NCBI GenBank assembly: GCA_016721315.1
Contig: JADKIL010000019.1
Location: 184,110 to 248,109 of the forward strand
Reading direction: 5' to 3'
Source of the DNA: Candidatus Villigracilis vicinus
GTDB lineage: Bacteria; Chloroflexota; Anaerolineae; Anaerolineales; Villigracilaceae
DNA length: 64,000 bases
Shown here: one piece after another, positions 26,635-35,208 of the stretch
Position numbering within the stretch: position 1 is the stretch's first letter
Layout: the number at the start of each line of letters is the position of its first letter
Translations under genes and position numbers: made by a program
Notes under the pieces: generated by a model
Seen by the model: the letters and a program-made list of their open reading frames with translations, nothing else
The model's database searches: none
Told to the model about the DNA's origin: nothing

Positions 26635-27258
26635 ATGCCAACAGAATTTACCATCATTGCCGTTGTCTTTGTATTGCTGTATATCGCTTTCCTGTTTTGG
26701 TATGGAGGACGAGGCAAGCCCCTAACCACTGTTGAAGTGGATGCGCTGCTGGCTGAAATAAAGAAGCGGGCAGGCAAACAAGACTCGGAAGAAGCATCTC
26801 CCATCCTGCAGCAATTTCGTGACCTGACCCAAAACGATGATGGACGGGAATACTACATGGTGAACCTGCTCAAATTTCGCAAAAAAACGCTTTACCCGGA
26901 AGGCAGTCCCTTTGGCGATGACCCAATGACAGCCAATGACCGATACAACCGCGCGATCATTCCGCTTCTTCTCAAATACGGCGGTCACCCGGTTTTTCTC
27001 GGCGGCGTTCAGGGAAGATTTATCCATCCCGATTTAGCCGATGATTGGGATCAGGTCGGCATGGTGCGCTACCGCAGCCGCAGGGATATGCTGAAGATGG
27101 CAGTCGAGATCGCGGGACTCGGTTTTGACATTCACAAATGGGCTTCATTGGAGAAGACCCAGGTCTTTCCAGTGAAGCCCATAGTTAGTTTGTTCTTTGT
27201 CCGTGGGATAGTCGCTGTAATTTTGTTAATTGTAATGACAGCGATAAATCTTTTTTAG
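26635..27258 (+). CDS. Membrane-anchored DUF1330-like protein
   Basis: A 207-residue protein with an N-terminal helix (about 5-23) and a C-terminal helix (about 185-204). Between them lies a segment resembling dimeric ferredoxin-like (DUF1330) domains: YYMVNLLKFRKKT, YGGHPVFLGGVQGRF and WDQVGMVRYRSRRDML. Such domains bind small ligands, but the assignment is by pattern only. It is the last gene of the TetR-controlled operon, followed by a hairpin. Confidence 0.65.
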   Translation: MPTEFTIIAVVFVLLYIAFLFWYGGRGKPLTTVEVDALLAEIKKRAGKQDSEEASPILQQFRDLTQNDDGREYYMVNLLKFRKKTLYPEGSPFGDDPMTANDRYNRAIIPLLLKYGGHPVFLGGVQGRFIHPDLADDWDQVGMVRYRSRRDMLKMAVEIAGLGFDIHKWASLEKTQVFPVKPIVSLFFVRGIVAVILLIVMTAINLF

Positions 27259-27288
27259 AAGGTGTTTGGAATACCAATGTTGTTTCAG

Positions 27289-27317
27289 AATAGGTCATGC
27301 TTCGTGCGTGACCTATT
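27289..27317. terminator. Terminator between convergent genes
   Basis: Arms 27289-27300 and 27306-27317 (AATAGGTCATGC/GCGTGACCTATT, one G-T pair) are followed by T-rich sequence. A very similar TAGGTCACGC/GCGTGACCTA hairpin lies at 61740-61765. Confidence 0.7.
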
Positions 27318-28038
27318 TTATTGTATAAGAAAAATCCACCTGCCCGTTCTGTTGAGCGGGCTTTTCTTCTATATAAGAGCGGACATAATCCACGGTCACC
27401 TGCTCGGGGCTGACGGTGACCCGCATGTGACCCGGTCCGCCGAGGACGGTGCCGTTGACGTAGCCATAGTCCGCGGCGCTGTCGGTACTGTCCGGTCTGG
27501 CGGAGCCAGGTTGGGGAATTTCCTGATAAATGATGCCATCAAGTTCCTGATGAACGAAGAGATGATCATGACCGTGAAAGACGGCAGAAACGTTATGGGT
27601 AATTAGTAATTGGTGAATTGGAGATTCCCAATTGGGACGATTTTCATCGAAGCCATAGGAGCCATCGGGGTTGAGTCCGCCCCATTCGTGATAGGGGGCA
27701 ACTTCCACACCACCGCGCCCATCTTTTTCGAGTCCGCCGATGAGTTGATGAATGAAGACGAACTTCCATTTGGCATTGCTGGTTTCCAGCGTACGCTTGA
27801 GCCATTGATATTGTTCTTCACCAAGAGTTGGGTTCCATAAATTTTCTGTGTTGCCTTTGGTGGGTGGCGTGTACCAGTACGGGTCGAGGACGATGAAGAG
27901 CGCGTCGCCCCATGTGAAGGCGTAGTAATTTTGCAAGTCACCGATGGTGGGATGCGGAGTGACGTTGCCCGTGTAGAAATCATTCGGCACAGGGTTGGGG
28001 AAATATAGTGTGCGATTTTGTGCTGACCAGACGGACAT
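27313..28038 (-). CDS. Metallophosphoesterase lipoprotein, C-terminal part after a frameshift
   Basis: This frame carries the homologous C-terminal half of the protein whose start lies at 28811: YFPNPVPNDFYTGNVTP, the FVFIHQL metal-binding His, and VSAVFHGHDHLF with the last metal ligands. It aligns with the same regions of the paralog at 28817-30304. The frame change is at a TTTT run (28049-28052), and one missing base there explains it. The ATG at 28038 is internal. Confidence 0.75.
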   Translation of the reverse strand: MSVWSAQNRTLYFPNPVPNDFYTGNVTPHPTIGDLQNYYAFTWGDALFIVLDPYWYTPPTKGNTENLWNPTLGEEQYQWLKRTLETSNAKWKFVFIHQLIGGLEKDGRGGVEVAPYHEWGGLNPDGSYGFDENRPNWESPIHQLLITHNVSAVFHGHDHLFVHQELDGIIYQEIPQPGSARPDSTDSAADYGYVNGTVLGGPGHMRVTVSPEQVTVDYVRSYIEEKPAQQNGQVDFSYTIK

Positions 28039-28811
28039 CTCTTCGCCGTTTTGCCACGCGGCGCGCCTTCACCGTCGTGATTGCCCAACACGAGAAACAG
28101 CGGAGCCGTATCCGCAAGTTGACCGAGGAGGTAACGCTGCGCAAGGTATTGTGGAAACGCATCGGTATAGGGTTTGTATTTGTCGGTCATGAAGGTGTCG
28201 CCCATGTCGATCACAAAATCGGGATTGTCAGCGCGTTGGTTGGCGAGGGTTTGCAAATAAACATCGACGCTGGCGTTCGAGTCGAGATGTGAGTCCGCTT
28301 GGATGGTGAAGGTGTAAGTTGAGCCTGCGGGGCGGGCGGTGTGGAAGGTGTTTTCGATTCCGTTGTTGATGGAGTAAAAATATTCCGTTGAAGGTTGCAG
28401 GTTGGAAAGTTGGAAGGTTTGAGGGGTATTGGCTGTCAGGTTAATGGGGTCAGTTTGGGATGCGTAGTTACCAGATGATGTTCCATAAGAAATGGAAAGT
28501 GTCTGATCATTGTAGGCGAGTAAAGAGAATGTGACGCTGTTTGCCGTGGGACGTCCGAGAATGACATCGTAGGGATGCGTAGGAATCTCTAAGTCGAGCG
28601 ATTGAGACGCGTCACTGCCTTGATCTTGAGGCGGATTTTGTCCGCGTGGTTTTTCTGTGGGCGCGGGTGTTGGGAGAGTCGGCGATGAAGTTGGAGTCGG
28701 CTCGATGGGTGGAATCAGGCTTGGGGTAGGCTGAGGCGCACAACTGCTGAGGAGCAGAATCAAGACGAGGAGTAGAGTCGGTTTGAGGGAAAGAGTCTGC
28801 ATGAGATGCAA
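27603..28811 (-). CDS. Metallophosphoesterase lipoprotein, N-terminal part
   Basis: A lipobox (LLSSC) and a Pro/Thr linker are followed by a fibronectin-III-like domain (about 80-165; NLQPSTEYFYSINNG). The start of a calcineurin-like phosphoesterase comes next, with QADSHLD, DMGDTF and LGNHDGEG. After about residue 255 the frame is no longer homologous and reads out-of-phase codons to the stop at 27603. The architecture is that of purple-acid-phosphatase-like proteins. Joined to the other fragment, the protein would be about 500 residues, the size of its tandem neighbour. Confidence 0.8.
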   Translation of the reverse strand: MHLMQTLSLKPTLLLVLILLLSSCAPQPTPSLIPPIEPTPTSSPTLPTPAPTEKPRGQNPPQDQGSDASQSLDLEIPTHPYDVILGRPTANSVTFSLLAYNDQTLSISYGTSSGNYASQTDPINLTANTPQTFQLSNLQPSTEYFYSINNGIENTFHTARPAGSTYTFTIQADSHLDSNASVDVYLQTLANQRADNPDFVIDMGDTFMTDKYKPYTDAFPQYLAQRYLLGQLADTAPLFLVLGNHDGEGAPRGKTAKRCPSGQHKIAHYISPTLCRMISTRATSLRIPPSVTCKITTPSHGATRSSSSSTRTGTRHPPKATQKIYGTQLLVKNNINGSSVRWKPAMPNGSSSSFINSSADSKKMGAVVWKLPPITNGADSTPMAPMASMKIVPIGNLQFTNY

Positions 28812-28816
28812 TCCAA

Positions 28817-30304
28817 TTATTTGACCATGTAAGAAAATGCAACTTCATCAGGCTTGTCGAGATACGAGCGGACATAATCCACGGTGACGCCATCGGGCGA
28901 AACGGTGACGCGTACGTGACCGCTATTGGGGAATAGATCACCGCTTTTGTAAGCTTGTTGATTTTCCCAACTGTAGAACGGGTTGGCAGGCTCGGGTAGG
29001 GTTTGGTAGATGACACCATCAAGTTCCTGACGGGCGAAGATGTGATCATGACCCTGAAAGAAGATGGTGACGTTGTTATCCACCATGAGTTGATGGATGG
29101 TCTTGTCCCATGTGCGATGCTGGGAGAGATTCTTTGAGTCGCCCCATTCGAAGGTGTCCGCGAGTTCGATGCCGCCGCGACCCGTGCCGAGCACATGGTG
29201 TGTGAAGACGAATTTGTATTTTGCGTTGCTGGTTTCAAGTGTTTGCCTGAACCATTGATATTGCACATCGCCAAGCGTAACCTCCCAAAGATCACGTTTT
29301 CCCTTTTGTTCTTGTTCGTTTGGCTTTCCGTCGCCGAATAGATTATCTACTGACTGTGTGGAATGCCAGTACGGATCAATGACGACAAAGAGCGCGTCGC
29401 CCCAGGTAAAGGCGTAGTAATCGCGCAGCTGTCCGATGAATTCAACAGGCTCAACATTGCCGGTGTAAAAATTATCAGGCGCAGGTTGGGGGTAATACGC
29501 ATTGCGTGATGTCTGAGCCCAGACAGCCACGTTGTTCGGTGTGCCATCAAGGTTCGCCAGTGAAGCCTGCTCGTGATTGCCGTTCACTAAAAACACAGGC
29601 GCATCCACCAGCCCCAGCCATTGACGTTGATTGATATACAGCGTTCGCACGGTTTCAGCGTTGGCATCCTTGAGCGTGTCCACGCTAAAGTCATCGCCGA
29701 TGGTCATGTAAAAATCGGGTTGAATAGATGCGGCGCTCAACAACGTTTTGGTGTAAAGATTCGGGTCAAACTGATTCTTGGTGCGCTCGGGGTGCGAGTC
29801 GCCTTGAATGGCAAATGTGAAGGTGCTACCCTGTGCGCGGGCGGTGTGGAAGGTGTGTTGTGCTCCGCCGTTCACTGAATAAAAATATTCGGTGGATGGT
29901 TGCAGGTTGGAAAGTTGAATCTCTTGCGGCGTGTTGGCTTTGCCTGCAGCCGTCACAGTTTGTGTTGTGCCGTTTGCTGTGCCAAAAGTGATAATCACAT
30001 CCATATCAATAGCAGGCACAACATTTACCGTTACTGATGTATCGGTGGGTCGCCCCAAAATTTCTGTGGCAACAAAATCAGCGCTGGCGGATGTCGGCGC
30101 TACAGGTTGGTTCTGTCCCTTGGGCTTTTTCGTTTCGGTAGGCTGTATCTCCGCTGTGGGCGACGCTTCAACTGTAGCCGTGGGTTGCTTCGTCACCACA
30201 GACATTTGACTCGGCTGTTGCATTTGTGTTGGCGTTGGCGTGGTAGTAGGAGCGCATGCAGCGAGGAAGGAAATAATTGTGAGGGTGATAAGTAGTTTTT
30301 TCAT
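28817..30304 (-). CDS. Metallophosphoesterase lipoprotein (purple acid phosphatase-like)
   Basis: An intact 495-residue paralog of the next gene. The lipobox is LAAC, followed by a linker rich in Pro, Thr and Gln, then a fibronectin-III-like domain (NLQPSTEYFYSVNGG). The phosphoesterase domain carries metal motifs in order: QGDSHPE, TIGDDFSVD, VNGNHEQA, FTHHVLG and FFQGHDHIF. It acts outside the cell on a phosphoester, possibly for phosphate scavenging. It starts two bases after a long dispersed hairpin region and ends 5 bases before the paralog. Confidence 0.85.
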   Translation of the reverse strand: MKKLLITLTIISFLAACAPTTTPTPTQMQQPSQMSVVTKQPTATVEASPTAEIQPTETKKPKGQNQPVAPTSASADFVATEILGRPTDTSVTVNVVPAIDMDVIITFGTANGTTQTVTAAGKANTPQEIQLSNLQPSTEYFYSVNGGAQHTFHTARAQGSTFTFAIQGDSHPERTKNQFDPNLYTKTLLSAASIQPDFYMTIGDDFSVDTLKDANAETVRTLYINQRQWLGLVDAPVFLVNGNHEQASLANLDGTPNNVAVWAQTSRNAYYPQPAPDNFYTGNVEPVEFIGQLRDYYAFTWGDALFVVIDPYWHSTQSVDNLFGDGKPNEQEQKGKRDLWEVTLGDVQYQWFRQTLETSNAKYKFVFTHHVLGTGRGGIELADTFEWGDSKNLSQHRTWDKTIHQLMVDNNVTIFFQGHDHIFARQELDGVIYQTLPEPANPFYSWENQQAYKSGDLFPNSGHVRVTVSPDGVTVDYVRSYLDKPDEVAFSYMVK

Positions 30305-30313
30305 AAGTTTTTG

Positions 30314-30375
30314 ACCACAAAGGGACAAAGGGTCACAAAGTTTTTTCTTCGTGCTTCTTTGTGACCCTTTGTGGT
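30314..30375. repeat. Dispersed hairpin repeat (CCACAAAG type), copy A
   Basis: The right arm 30357-30375 is complementary to the left arm that begins at 30314. The left arm contains an extra 8-base duplication (ACAAAGGG). A closely related hairpin occurs at 62189-62250. It could end transcription of the PEBP gene or be a REP-like element. Confidence 0.65.
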
Positions 30376-30381
30376 AAAGAA

Positions 30382-32211
30382 TTATTTGAACAGGAAATCC
30401 GAATTCGGAATCTCAGGCATGGAGATCGCCTGTGAATACAGGTATGCGCCGTTGGGGTGCGAGACATCCCCTAGCAGTTCCGTGCGGAGTGCGTCGAGTT
30501 CGGCTTGTTGTTCAGCAGTCAGCGAGTTCTTCACCGCGGCAAAGTTAATCGCCATGTTGTAAATGATCTCGCCGTCGTATGCGCCGTATTGCGCCATCAG
30601 ATTCATCACTGTGGCTTGGTCAGCCGCGTTGCCATATTTGAATTTGCGGAGTTCAATGGAAATCTGTTCGCGCGCGTCCGCCAATCCTTGCAGAGACGGT
30701 TTCTGAATATCGACAAGACCAGTGATCAGCGCGGCTTGATCGGGAGTCAATTTTGACAGCATGATCTCACCGAGGTCGCCCGTCAAATTGGTGGGGATGG
30801 AGTAGGTCGGGTCGCTCATGGCTTTGATGTCCTTGAGATAGAACGAGCCGAAGTAGGTGCCGTGGCGTTCGGGGCAGAAGTACACATCCGCTTCGATGGA
30901 GCCCGCATACCAACTGTAGAGGTCGGCGGCGTAAGTCATCACAGCGACTTTGGTGTCACGGTCGAGTCCGCGGATGTCTTCGGGTTCCTGCACATCGTTC
31001 CACTCCAACATGCCTTTGCCGACCATTGCGTCGAAGTAGGCACGTTGTTCCGCGCTCAGACTGGTGAGGATCTGTCCCATTAATTGGGCGCGCTCAAAAC
31101 TGATCTGCCCGTCGAGTTGGTACAACTCCGCTGAGTAGGATTTGACCGCTTCTTTGTCGAGACCAGTTGTTCCAGCAGGGAGGTCACCTTCGGCGAGGCG
31201 ACGGAATGCGTCCATGAGCACGAAGCGCTTGTATCCGTACTCGTTGATGTCGTCCACTTGGCTTTCAGCAAGTGCAACCAGTTGGGAGCGTTGGTCGGAT
31301 GTGAGGTTATTGAGTGTGTTCATCGCCGCACTGGTGAGGAAGTCGCCTGCATGTCCCATGTGGGATGGATCATTGTCGCGCAGATATTGGAAGCCCCAAA
31401 AGTCCGCAACTTTTCCAGGAGGGAAGAAGGAGTCTGAGCCAAGGTCACCTGTCATGAATGCCAGTGCGTCATAGGAGATAGTCATGCCTTGAGCTTTGTC
31501 GGAGACCGCTTGTTCGATGTTGTAGGCGGGAGCGCCGTCAGCGGGTTGTTTATTGTTGCCTTGATTATTGTTACCCTGCCCTTGTTGATTCCCCTGAGTG
31601 TTTGGATCGGTCATACCTTCACGCGCATAGACCACATTCATTTCGGCGCTGGCGAGGGTGAAGCCTTCCATTGCGGCAAGCAGAGTATCACGGTTCACTT
31701 GTTCGGCAGGGACGTTGATCTGAGGTTCAGCAGAAAGTGCGTACACGGTGTAAGTGTAGGTCTTGTCGCCGGGTCCCTTTGAACAGGGCGGGGAATACTC
31801 GGCAAGTCCGTTGTTGATGTTGTTGCCGAGTGTGCCGATTCCGCTGACGTTTTTGGACAGGTTGGTCACATTCGCTGAGATGTTGTATAGCACCCAATAC
31901 CAATGAAGCCCGTCAGGTGCTTCGTGGTGCATGATGACAGCGTAGCTCTGAGTCTCGGCGGGTGCGCCGCTCCAGGTGAGGGGGAGAGTCGAGCCGTCAC
32001 CATCGCAGGTGTACTCGACGGGTAGGCGTCCGCCGTCGGTAACATCTGTGCTGGTAAGGGTAAACCCTGTATTTGTCAATTGTGAGATCGGGGAAGTGAT
32101 AACGGCAGTTTCATTGGTTGCAGGAACAACAACTGCTATTTCTGTAGGCGGAACCATACATCCCGTTAGCAGAGATAGGAGAAAGAAGATGGAGAGAAAT
32201 TTGCGTAGCAT
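30382..32211 (-). CDS. Lipoprotein with PEBP domain and LTxxQ-repeat helical domain
   Basis: A 609-residue protein. The lipobox is LLTGC (Cys about 18). A PEBP/YbhB domain follows (about 45-200: LPVEYTCDGDGSTLPLTWSGAP, HHEAPDGLHWYWVLYNI, FTYTVYAL-like end), then an Asn/Gln/Gly linker. The helical part of about 370 residues has LTSDQRSQL, LSAEQRAYF, LTPDQAALI and LTAEQQAEL. These resemble the LTxxQ motif of Spy/CpxP periplasmic chaperones. The combination is unusual. The function is unknown. It could be an envelope stress or binding protein. Confidence 0.72.
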   Translation of the reverse strand: MLRKFLSIFFLLSLLTGCMVPPTEIAVVVPATNETAVITSPISQLTNTGFTLTSTDVTDGGRLPVEYTCDGDGSTLPLTWSGAPAETQSYAVIMHHEAPDGLHWYWVLYNISANVTNLSKNVSGIGTLGNNINNGLAEYSPPCSKGPGDKTYTYTVYALSAEPQINVPAEQVNRDTLLAAMEGFTLASAEMNVVYAREGMTDPNTQGNQQGQGNNNQGNNKQPADGAPAYNIEQAVSDKAQGMTISYDALAFMTGDLGSDSFFPPGKVADFWGFQYLRDNDPSHMGHAGDFLTSAAMNTLNNLTSDQRSQLVALAESQVDDINEYGYKRFVLMDAFRRLAEGDLPAGTTGLDKEAVKSYSAELYQLDGQISFERAQLMGQILTSLSAEQRAYFDAMVGKGMLEWNDVQEPEDIRGLDRDTKVAVMTYAADLYSWYAGSIEADVYFCPERHGTYFGSFYLKDIKAMSDPTYSIPTNLTGDLGEIMLSKLTPDQAALITGLVDIQKPSLQGLADAREQISIELRKFKYGNAADQATVMNLMAQYGAYDGEIIYNMAINFAAVKNSLTAEQQAELDALRTELLGDVSHPNGAYLYSQAISMPEIPNSDFLFK

Positions 32212-32271
32212 ATCGTTTGTCCTTTCGCCCCTACGATAGCAGGAAGATGTTTAGAACTTGTTTAGTTCGTG

Positions 32272-32871
32272 TTAAGAATTTATCATCTCTCCCAGGGCGA
32301 ATGAGACAATATTTTCTATATTTTTTTTCTCCAACAGGGTATGAGAGATCTGTCCTTCCAGCGCCAGCGACACTATCCCATGCACTTGCCCCCAAACGGA
32401 AACAGCCATCAGATCTGCAGGAGCCGTGGGTAAGATGCCAGCATTTTGACAGGCTTGTATAACTTCCACGACCAATTTAAACGTCTTGCTTGATATCTCT
32501 ACAAAGGATGGATAATCTTTTTCTTTCTCCAACACACCGGAGAACATGATCTTGAATGTGTCAGTGTTTTCCTCTGCAAAGCGGACATATGTTTTTGCGC
32601 CATCAATGAGCTGCTTTTTGGGGTTTTTGGAATGGGAGGATATTGCCGCTTCCAACTCTGCGTAAAGTTGATTAAAACCCTCAGTCGAGATCGCAGCGAT
32701 AAGCGATTGTTTATCCGGGAAGTGCGCATACGGCGCGGAGTGACTCACTCCAGCACGTTGAGCCACTTTACGCAGGCTTAATCCACCAACGCCTTCTTTT
32801 GCCAGAATTTCCACTCCGGCTTTGATGAGGGCATTTTTTAGATCTCCGTGGTGATACTTTTTCGATGGCAT
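32272..32871 (-). CDS. TetR-family regulator of the aldolase-kinase operon
   Basis: The start at 32871 (MPSKKYHHGDLKNALI) matches the conserved start of the WHG-type TetR subfamily and gives 199 residues. The helix-turn-helix (about 10-55: GGLSLRKVAQRAGVSHSAPYAHF) is complete. An upstream ATG at 32907 would overlap the operator. It is divergent from the aldolase operon, and the two pairs of inverted repeats between them are its likely binding sites. Confidence 0.92.
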   Translation of the reverse strand: MPSKKYHHGDLKNALIKAGVEILAKEGVGGLSLRKVAQRAGVSHSAPYAHFPDKQSLIAAISTEGFNQLYAELEAAISSHSKNPKKQLIDGAKTYVRFAEENTDTFKIMFSGVLEKEKDYPSFVEISSKTFKLVVEVIQACQNAGILPTAPADLMAVSVWGQVHGIVSLALEGQISHTLLEKKNIENIVSFALGEMINS

Positions 32872-32893
32872 AGGGGAGATGTTAAGCGAAAAT

Positions 32894-32938
32894 CTTGACA
32901 CCGTCAAGATTGTGACCTAAAATCTGGACAGTGTCTAG
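32894..32938 (+). promoter_or_regulatory. Promoter of the aldolase operon bracketed by two operators
   Basis: TTGACA (32895-32900), 17 bases, TAAAAT (32918-32923) form a near-consensus promoter reading toward 33030. CTTGACACCGTCAAG (32894-32908) covers the -35 box. CTGGACAGTGTCTAG (32924-32938) abuts the -10 box. Both are inverted repeats of the form GAC-ACN-GTC, and their centres are 30 bases apart, about three helical turns. Confidence 0.78.
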
Positions 32939-33029
32939 TTATACATACTTGCTCCAGGCGCTGTCCTCGGCGCGGGATCGTTTTTGAAATTATCGCCGGA
33001 CACGGCAACTATGAGCGAAGGAATATCCT

Positions 33030-33716
33030 ATGGGAAGTTTTGATTTTGAAAAAAAGCTGATCGTCGAAACCGCACACGAGTTGGTGCGCAAAGGATTTTT
33101 GATGGCAACGGGCGGGAATTTGTCCTTGCGTGTAGCAAACAAGGAGGCTTTTGCCATCACCCCGTCGAATTACGATTATATGAAGATGACGCCGGAAGAC
33201 GTCTGCATTTTGGATTTTGACTTGAACATGCTTGAAGGTCATCTCAAGCCATCGGTCGAGTCTGCCATGCATGGGGCGGTGTATCAGGTGCGGGGAGATG
33301 TGAATGCCATCGTTCATACGCATCAGGTTTACACCAGCGCGTTGACCTTGATCAAGTCACCGATCCCGGCTCTGTTCGATGAGCAGGCGCGCTTTCTGGG
33401 GCGCGGTGTCGAGATCATTCCATACGCGCCTTCTGGAACCGGGATGTTGAAGAATACAGTGGCAAAGTATGTAAAGAATCACAACAATGCGTTCATGATG
33501 CAAAATCACGGTGCACTGGTGTTTGGTCACGACATGGAACGAGCTGTGCATAATGTTGAGATTCTAGAAAAATGTGCCATGGCATATTTATTGGCAATTT
33601 GTACTGAGAAAAAGATCAGCAAGATTCCATTGGCGGTGCGTGAGATCGCCTTTGCCAAGCTGCGTAAAGACCAGAAAAAAGTTGAAAAGGGTGAAGAAGT
33701 AAAAAGTGGTGAATAA
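33030..33716 (+). CDS. Class II aldolase/adducin family protein
   Basis: A 228-residue zinc aldolase of the fuculose/ribulose-phosphate aldolase superfamily. It has TGGNLSLRV near the phosphate site, a likely catalytic acid in SVESAMHG, zinc ligands in VHTHQVYTS and a third His in MMQNHGALVFG. GAAGGAATATC precedes the ATG. Such enzymes split or isomerise sugar phosphates. With an FGGY kinase in the same operon the substrate is probably a phosphorylated ketose or deoxysugar. It is first in the operon. Confidence 0.88.
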   Translation: MGSFDFEKKLIVETAHELVRKGFLMATGGNLSLRVANKEAFAITPSNYDYMKMTPEDVCILDFDLNMLEGHLKPSVESAMHGAVYQVRGDVNAIVHTHQVYTSALTLIKSPIPALFDEQARFLGRGVEIIPYAPSGTGMLKNTVAKYVKNHNNAFMMQNHGALVFGHDMERAVHNVEILEKCAMAYLLAICTEKKISKIPLAVREIAFAKLRKDQKKVEKGEEVKSGE

Positions 33717-33717
33717 A

Positions 33718-35163
33718 ATGAATGAACAGAAATATGCTATTAGTGAATATCATGATGTCGATGAAGTTTATAAAAAACTAAACAACCTCATCAGTCAGCC
33801 GTTGCGCCATGTAAAGCGCGAAAAGATGCAGGAGTTTCTTGGTTATTTTGATAACCAATGCAAACGTTCCAAAGAATTAACCGACGAAGCCAAGAAGTTC
33901 ATCCCGGGCGGCGTGCAACACAACTTGGCGTTCAATTATCCGTTTCCGATTGCCATCGAAAAAACGGACGGTGCTTATCTTTGGGATGCAGACGGCAATG
34001 AATACATCGACTTTTTGCAGGCGGGCGGTCCGACCGTGTTGGGCAGCAACTATGCGCCCGTGCGCGAAAAAGTTTTTGAGATGCTCAATGAATGCGGACC
34101 TGTGACTGGTTTATTCCATGAATACGAATTGAAACTGGCAGAGCTCGTCAATCGCTTTATGCCCGCGGTGGAGATGTTCCGCATGCTGGGCTCAGGCACA
34201 GAGAGCGTGATGGCGGCGGTTCGTGCGGCGCGGGCGTTCACCAAGAAAAAATATGTCATCAAGGTCGGCGGCGCGTATCATGGCTGGAGTGACCCGATGG
34301 TCTATGGCTTGCACATTCCCGGCACGGGGCGGCTTGAGGCGACGGGTATTCCACGCGGAGCGAGCGCTGCAACAAAAGAATTTTTTCCGAATAGCCTCGG
34401 GGCATTGAAACGTCAACTTTGGCTGAACAGGCTGCGGGGCGGCACCGCGGCGGTGATCGTCGAGCCGTTGGGACCTGAATCGGGGACACGTCCTGTGCCG
34501 TTTGACTTCAATCAAAAGATCCGTGAGTTGTGTGATGAGTTCGGTGCGCTTCTTATCTTCGACGAAGTTGTGACCGGCTTCCGCGTGGGTTTGGGCGGTG
34601 CTCAAGGCTACTTCGGCGTCAAACCCGATCTGACGGTGTTCGGCAAATGCATCACGGGCGGTTACCCAATGGCGGGCGGTGTGGGCGGACGCGCCGAAGT
34701 CGTTTCGCGTTTTGCGGCGGGTATTGGCGGCATTGGTGAACGTGCTTACGTCGGTGGTACGCTTTCAGCGAACCCACTTTCATGTGTGGCGGGTTATTAC
34801 TCTTTGTTGGAAATGGAACGCACGAATGCGGCGGTGATTGCTGGCAAGGCAGGGGACAGGCTCACCAAAGGTTTGCAAGCCATCATTGAAAAATACGGCT
34901 TGCCGTTTGTGGTATATAACCAAGGCTCGATTGTGCATTTGGAGACTTCCGGAGTGATGTTGCTGGATTTGCGTAACCCGATCCGCTTGGCGAAGGAACT
35001 CAAGCCGCGCAAGCACATGATCGAAGAGATGGGCGCGGCGTATATGTCGCAAGGGCTTATCACTTTAGCTGGCTCGCGCATGTACACCTCGATGGCAGAT
35101 ACGGATGAAGTGATCGATAGCGCATTGAGTAAGTTTGAAACTGTTTTAGCGGCGTGTGTTTGA
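33718..35163 (+). CDS. Class III PLP aminotransferase (GSA-aminomutase-like)
   Basis: A 481-residue PLP enzyme with GGVQHNLAFNYPFPI, GSGTESVMAAVRAARAFT, the HGWSDP cofactor loop, LLIFDEVVTGFR (PLP-binding Asp) and the Schiff-base Lys in FGKCITGGYPMAGG. The pattern resembles glutamate-1-semialdehyde aminomutase and related aminotransferases, but no heme-pathway genes adjoin it. The ATG at 33718 overlaps the region right after the aldolase stop. It probably acts on an aldehyde or keto product of the aldolase. Confidence 0.88.
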   Translation: MNEQKYAISEYHDVDEVYKKLNNLISQPLRHVKREKMQEFLGYFDNQCKRSKELTDEAKKFIPGGVQHNLAFNYPFPIAIEKTDGAYLWDADGNEYIDFLQAGGPTVLGSNYAPVREKVFEMLNECGPVTGLFHEYELKLAELVNRFMPAVEMFRMLGSGTESVMAAVRAARAFTKKKYVIKVGGAYHGWSDPMVYGLHIPGTGRLEATGIPRGASAATKEFFPNSLGALKRQLWLNRLRGGTAAVIVEPLGPESGTRPVPFDFNQKIRELCDEFGALLIFDEVVTGFRVGLGGAQGYFGVKPDLTVFGKCITGGYPMAGGVGGRAEVVSRFAAGIGGIGERAYVGGTLSANPLSCVAGYYSLLEMERTNAAVIAGKAGDRLTKGLQAIIEKYGLPFVVYNQGSIVHLETSGVMLLDLRNPIRLAKELKPRKHMIEEMGAAYMSQGLITLAGSRMYTSMADTDEVIDSALSKFETVLAACV

Positions 35164-35208
35164 TTTCATCTCAGGACGACAAAATAATAGACTAAGGAGC
35201 ATCATGGC

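Noticed and set aside
33718..35163. HemL (glutamate-1-semialdehyde aminomutase) of heme synthesis
   Set aside because: The operon is catabolic and TetR-controlled, no other hem genes are nearby, and the family contains many aminotransferases of other function.
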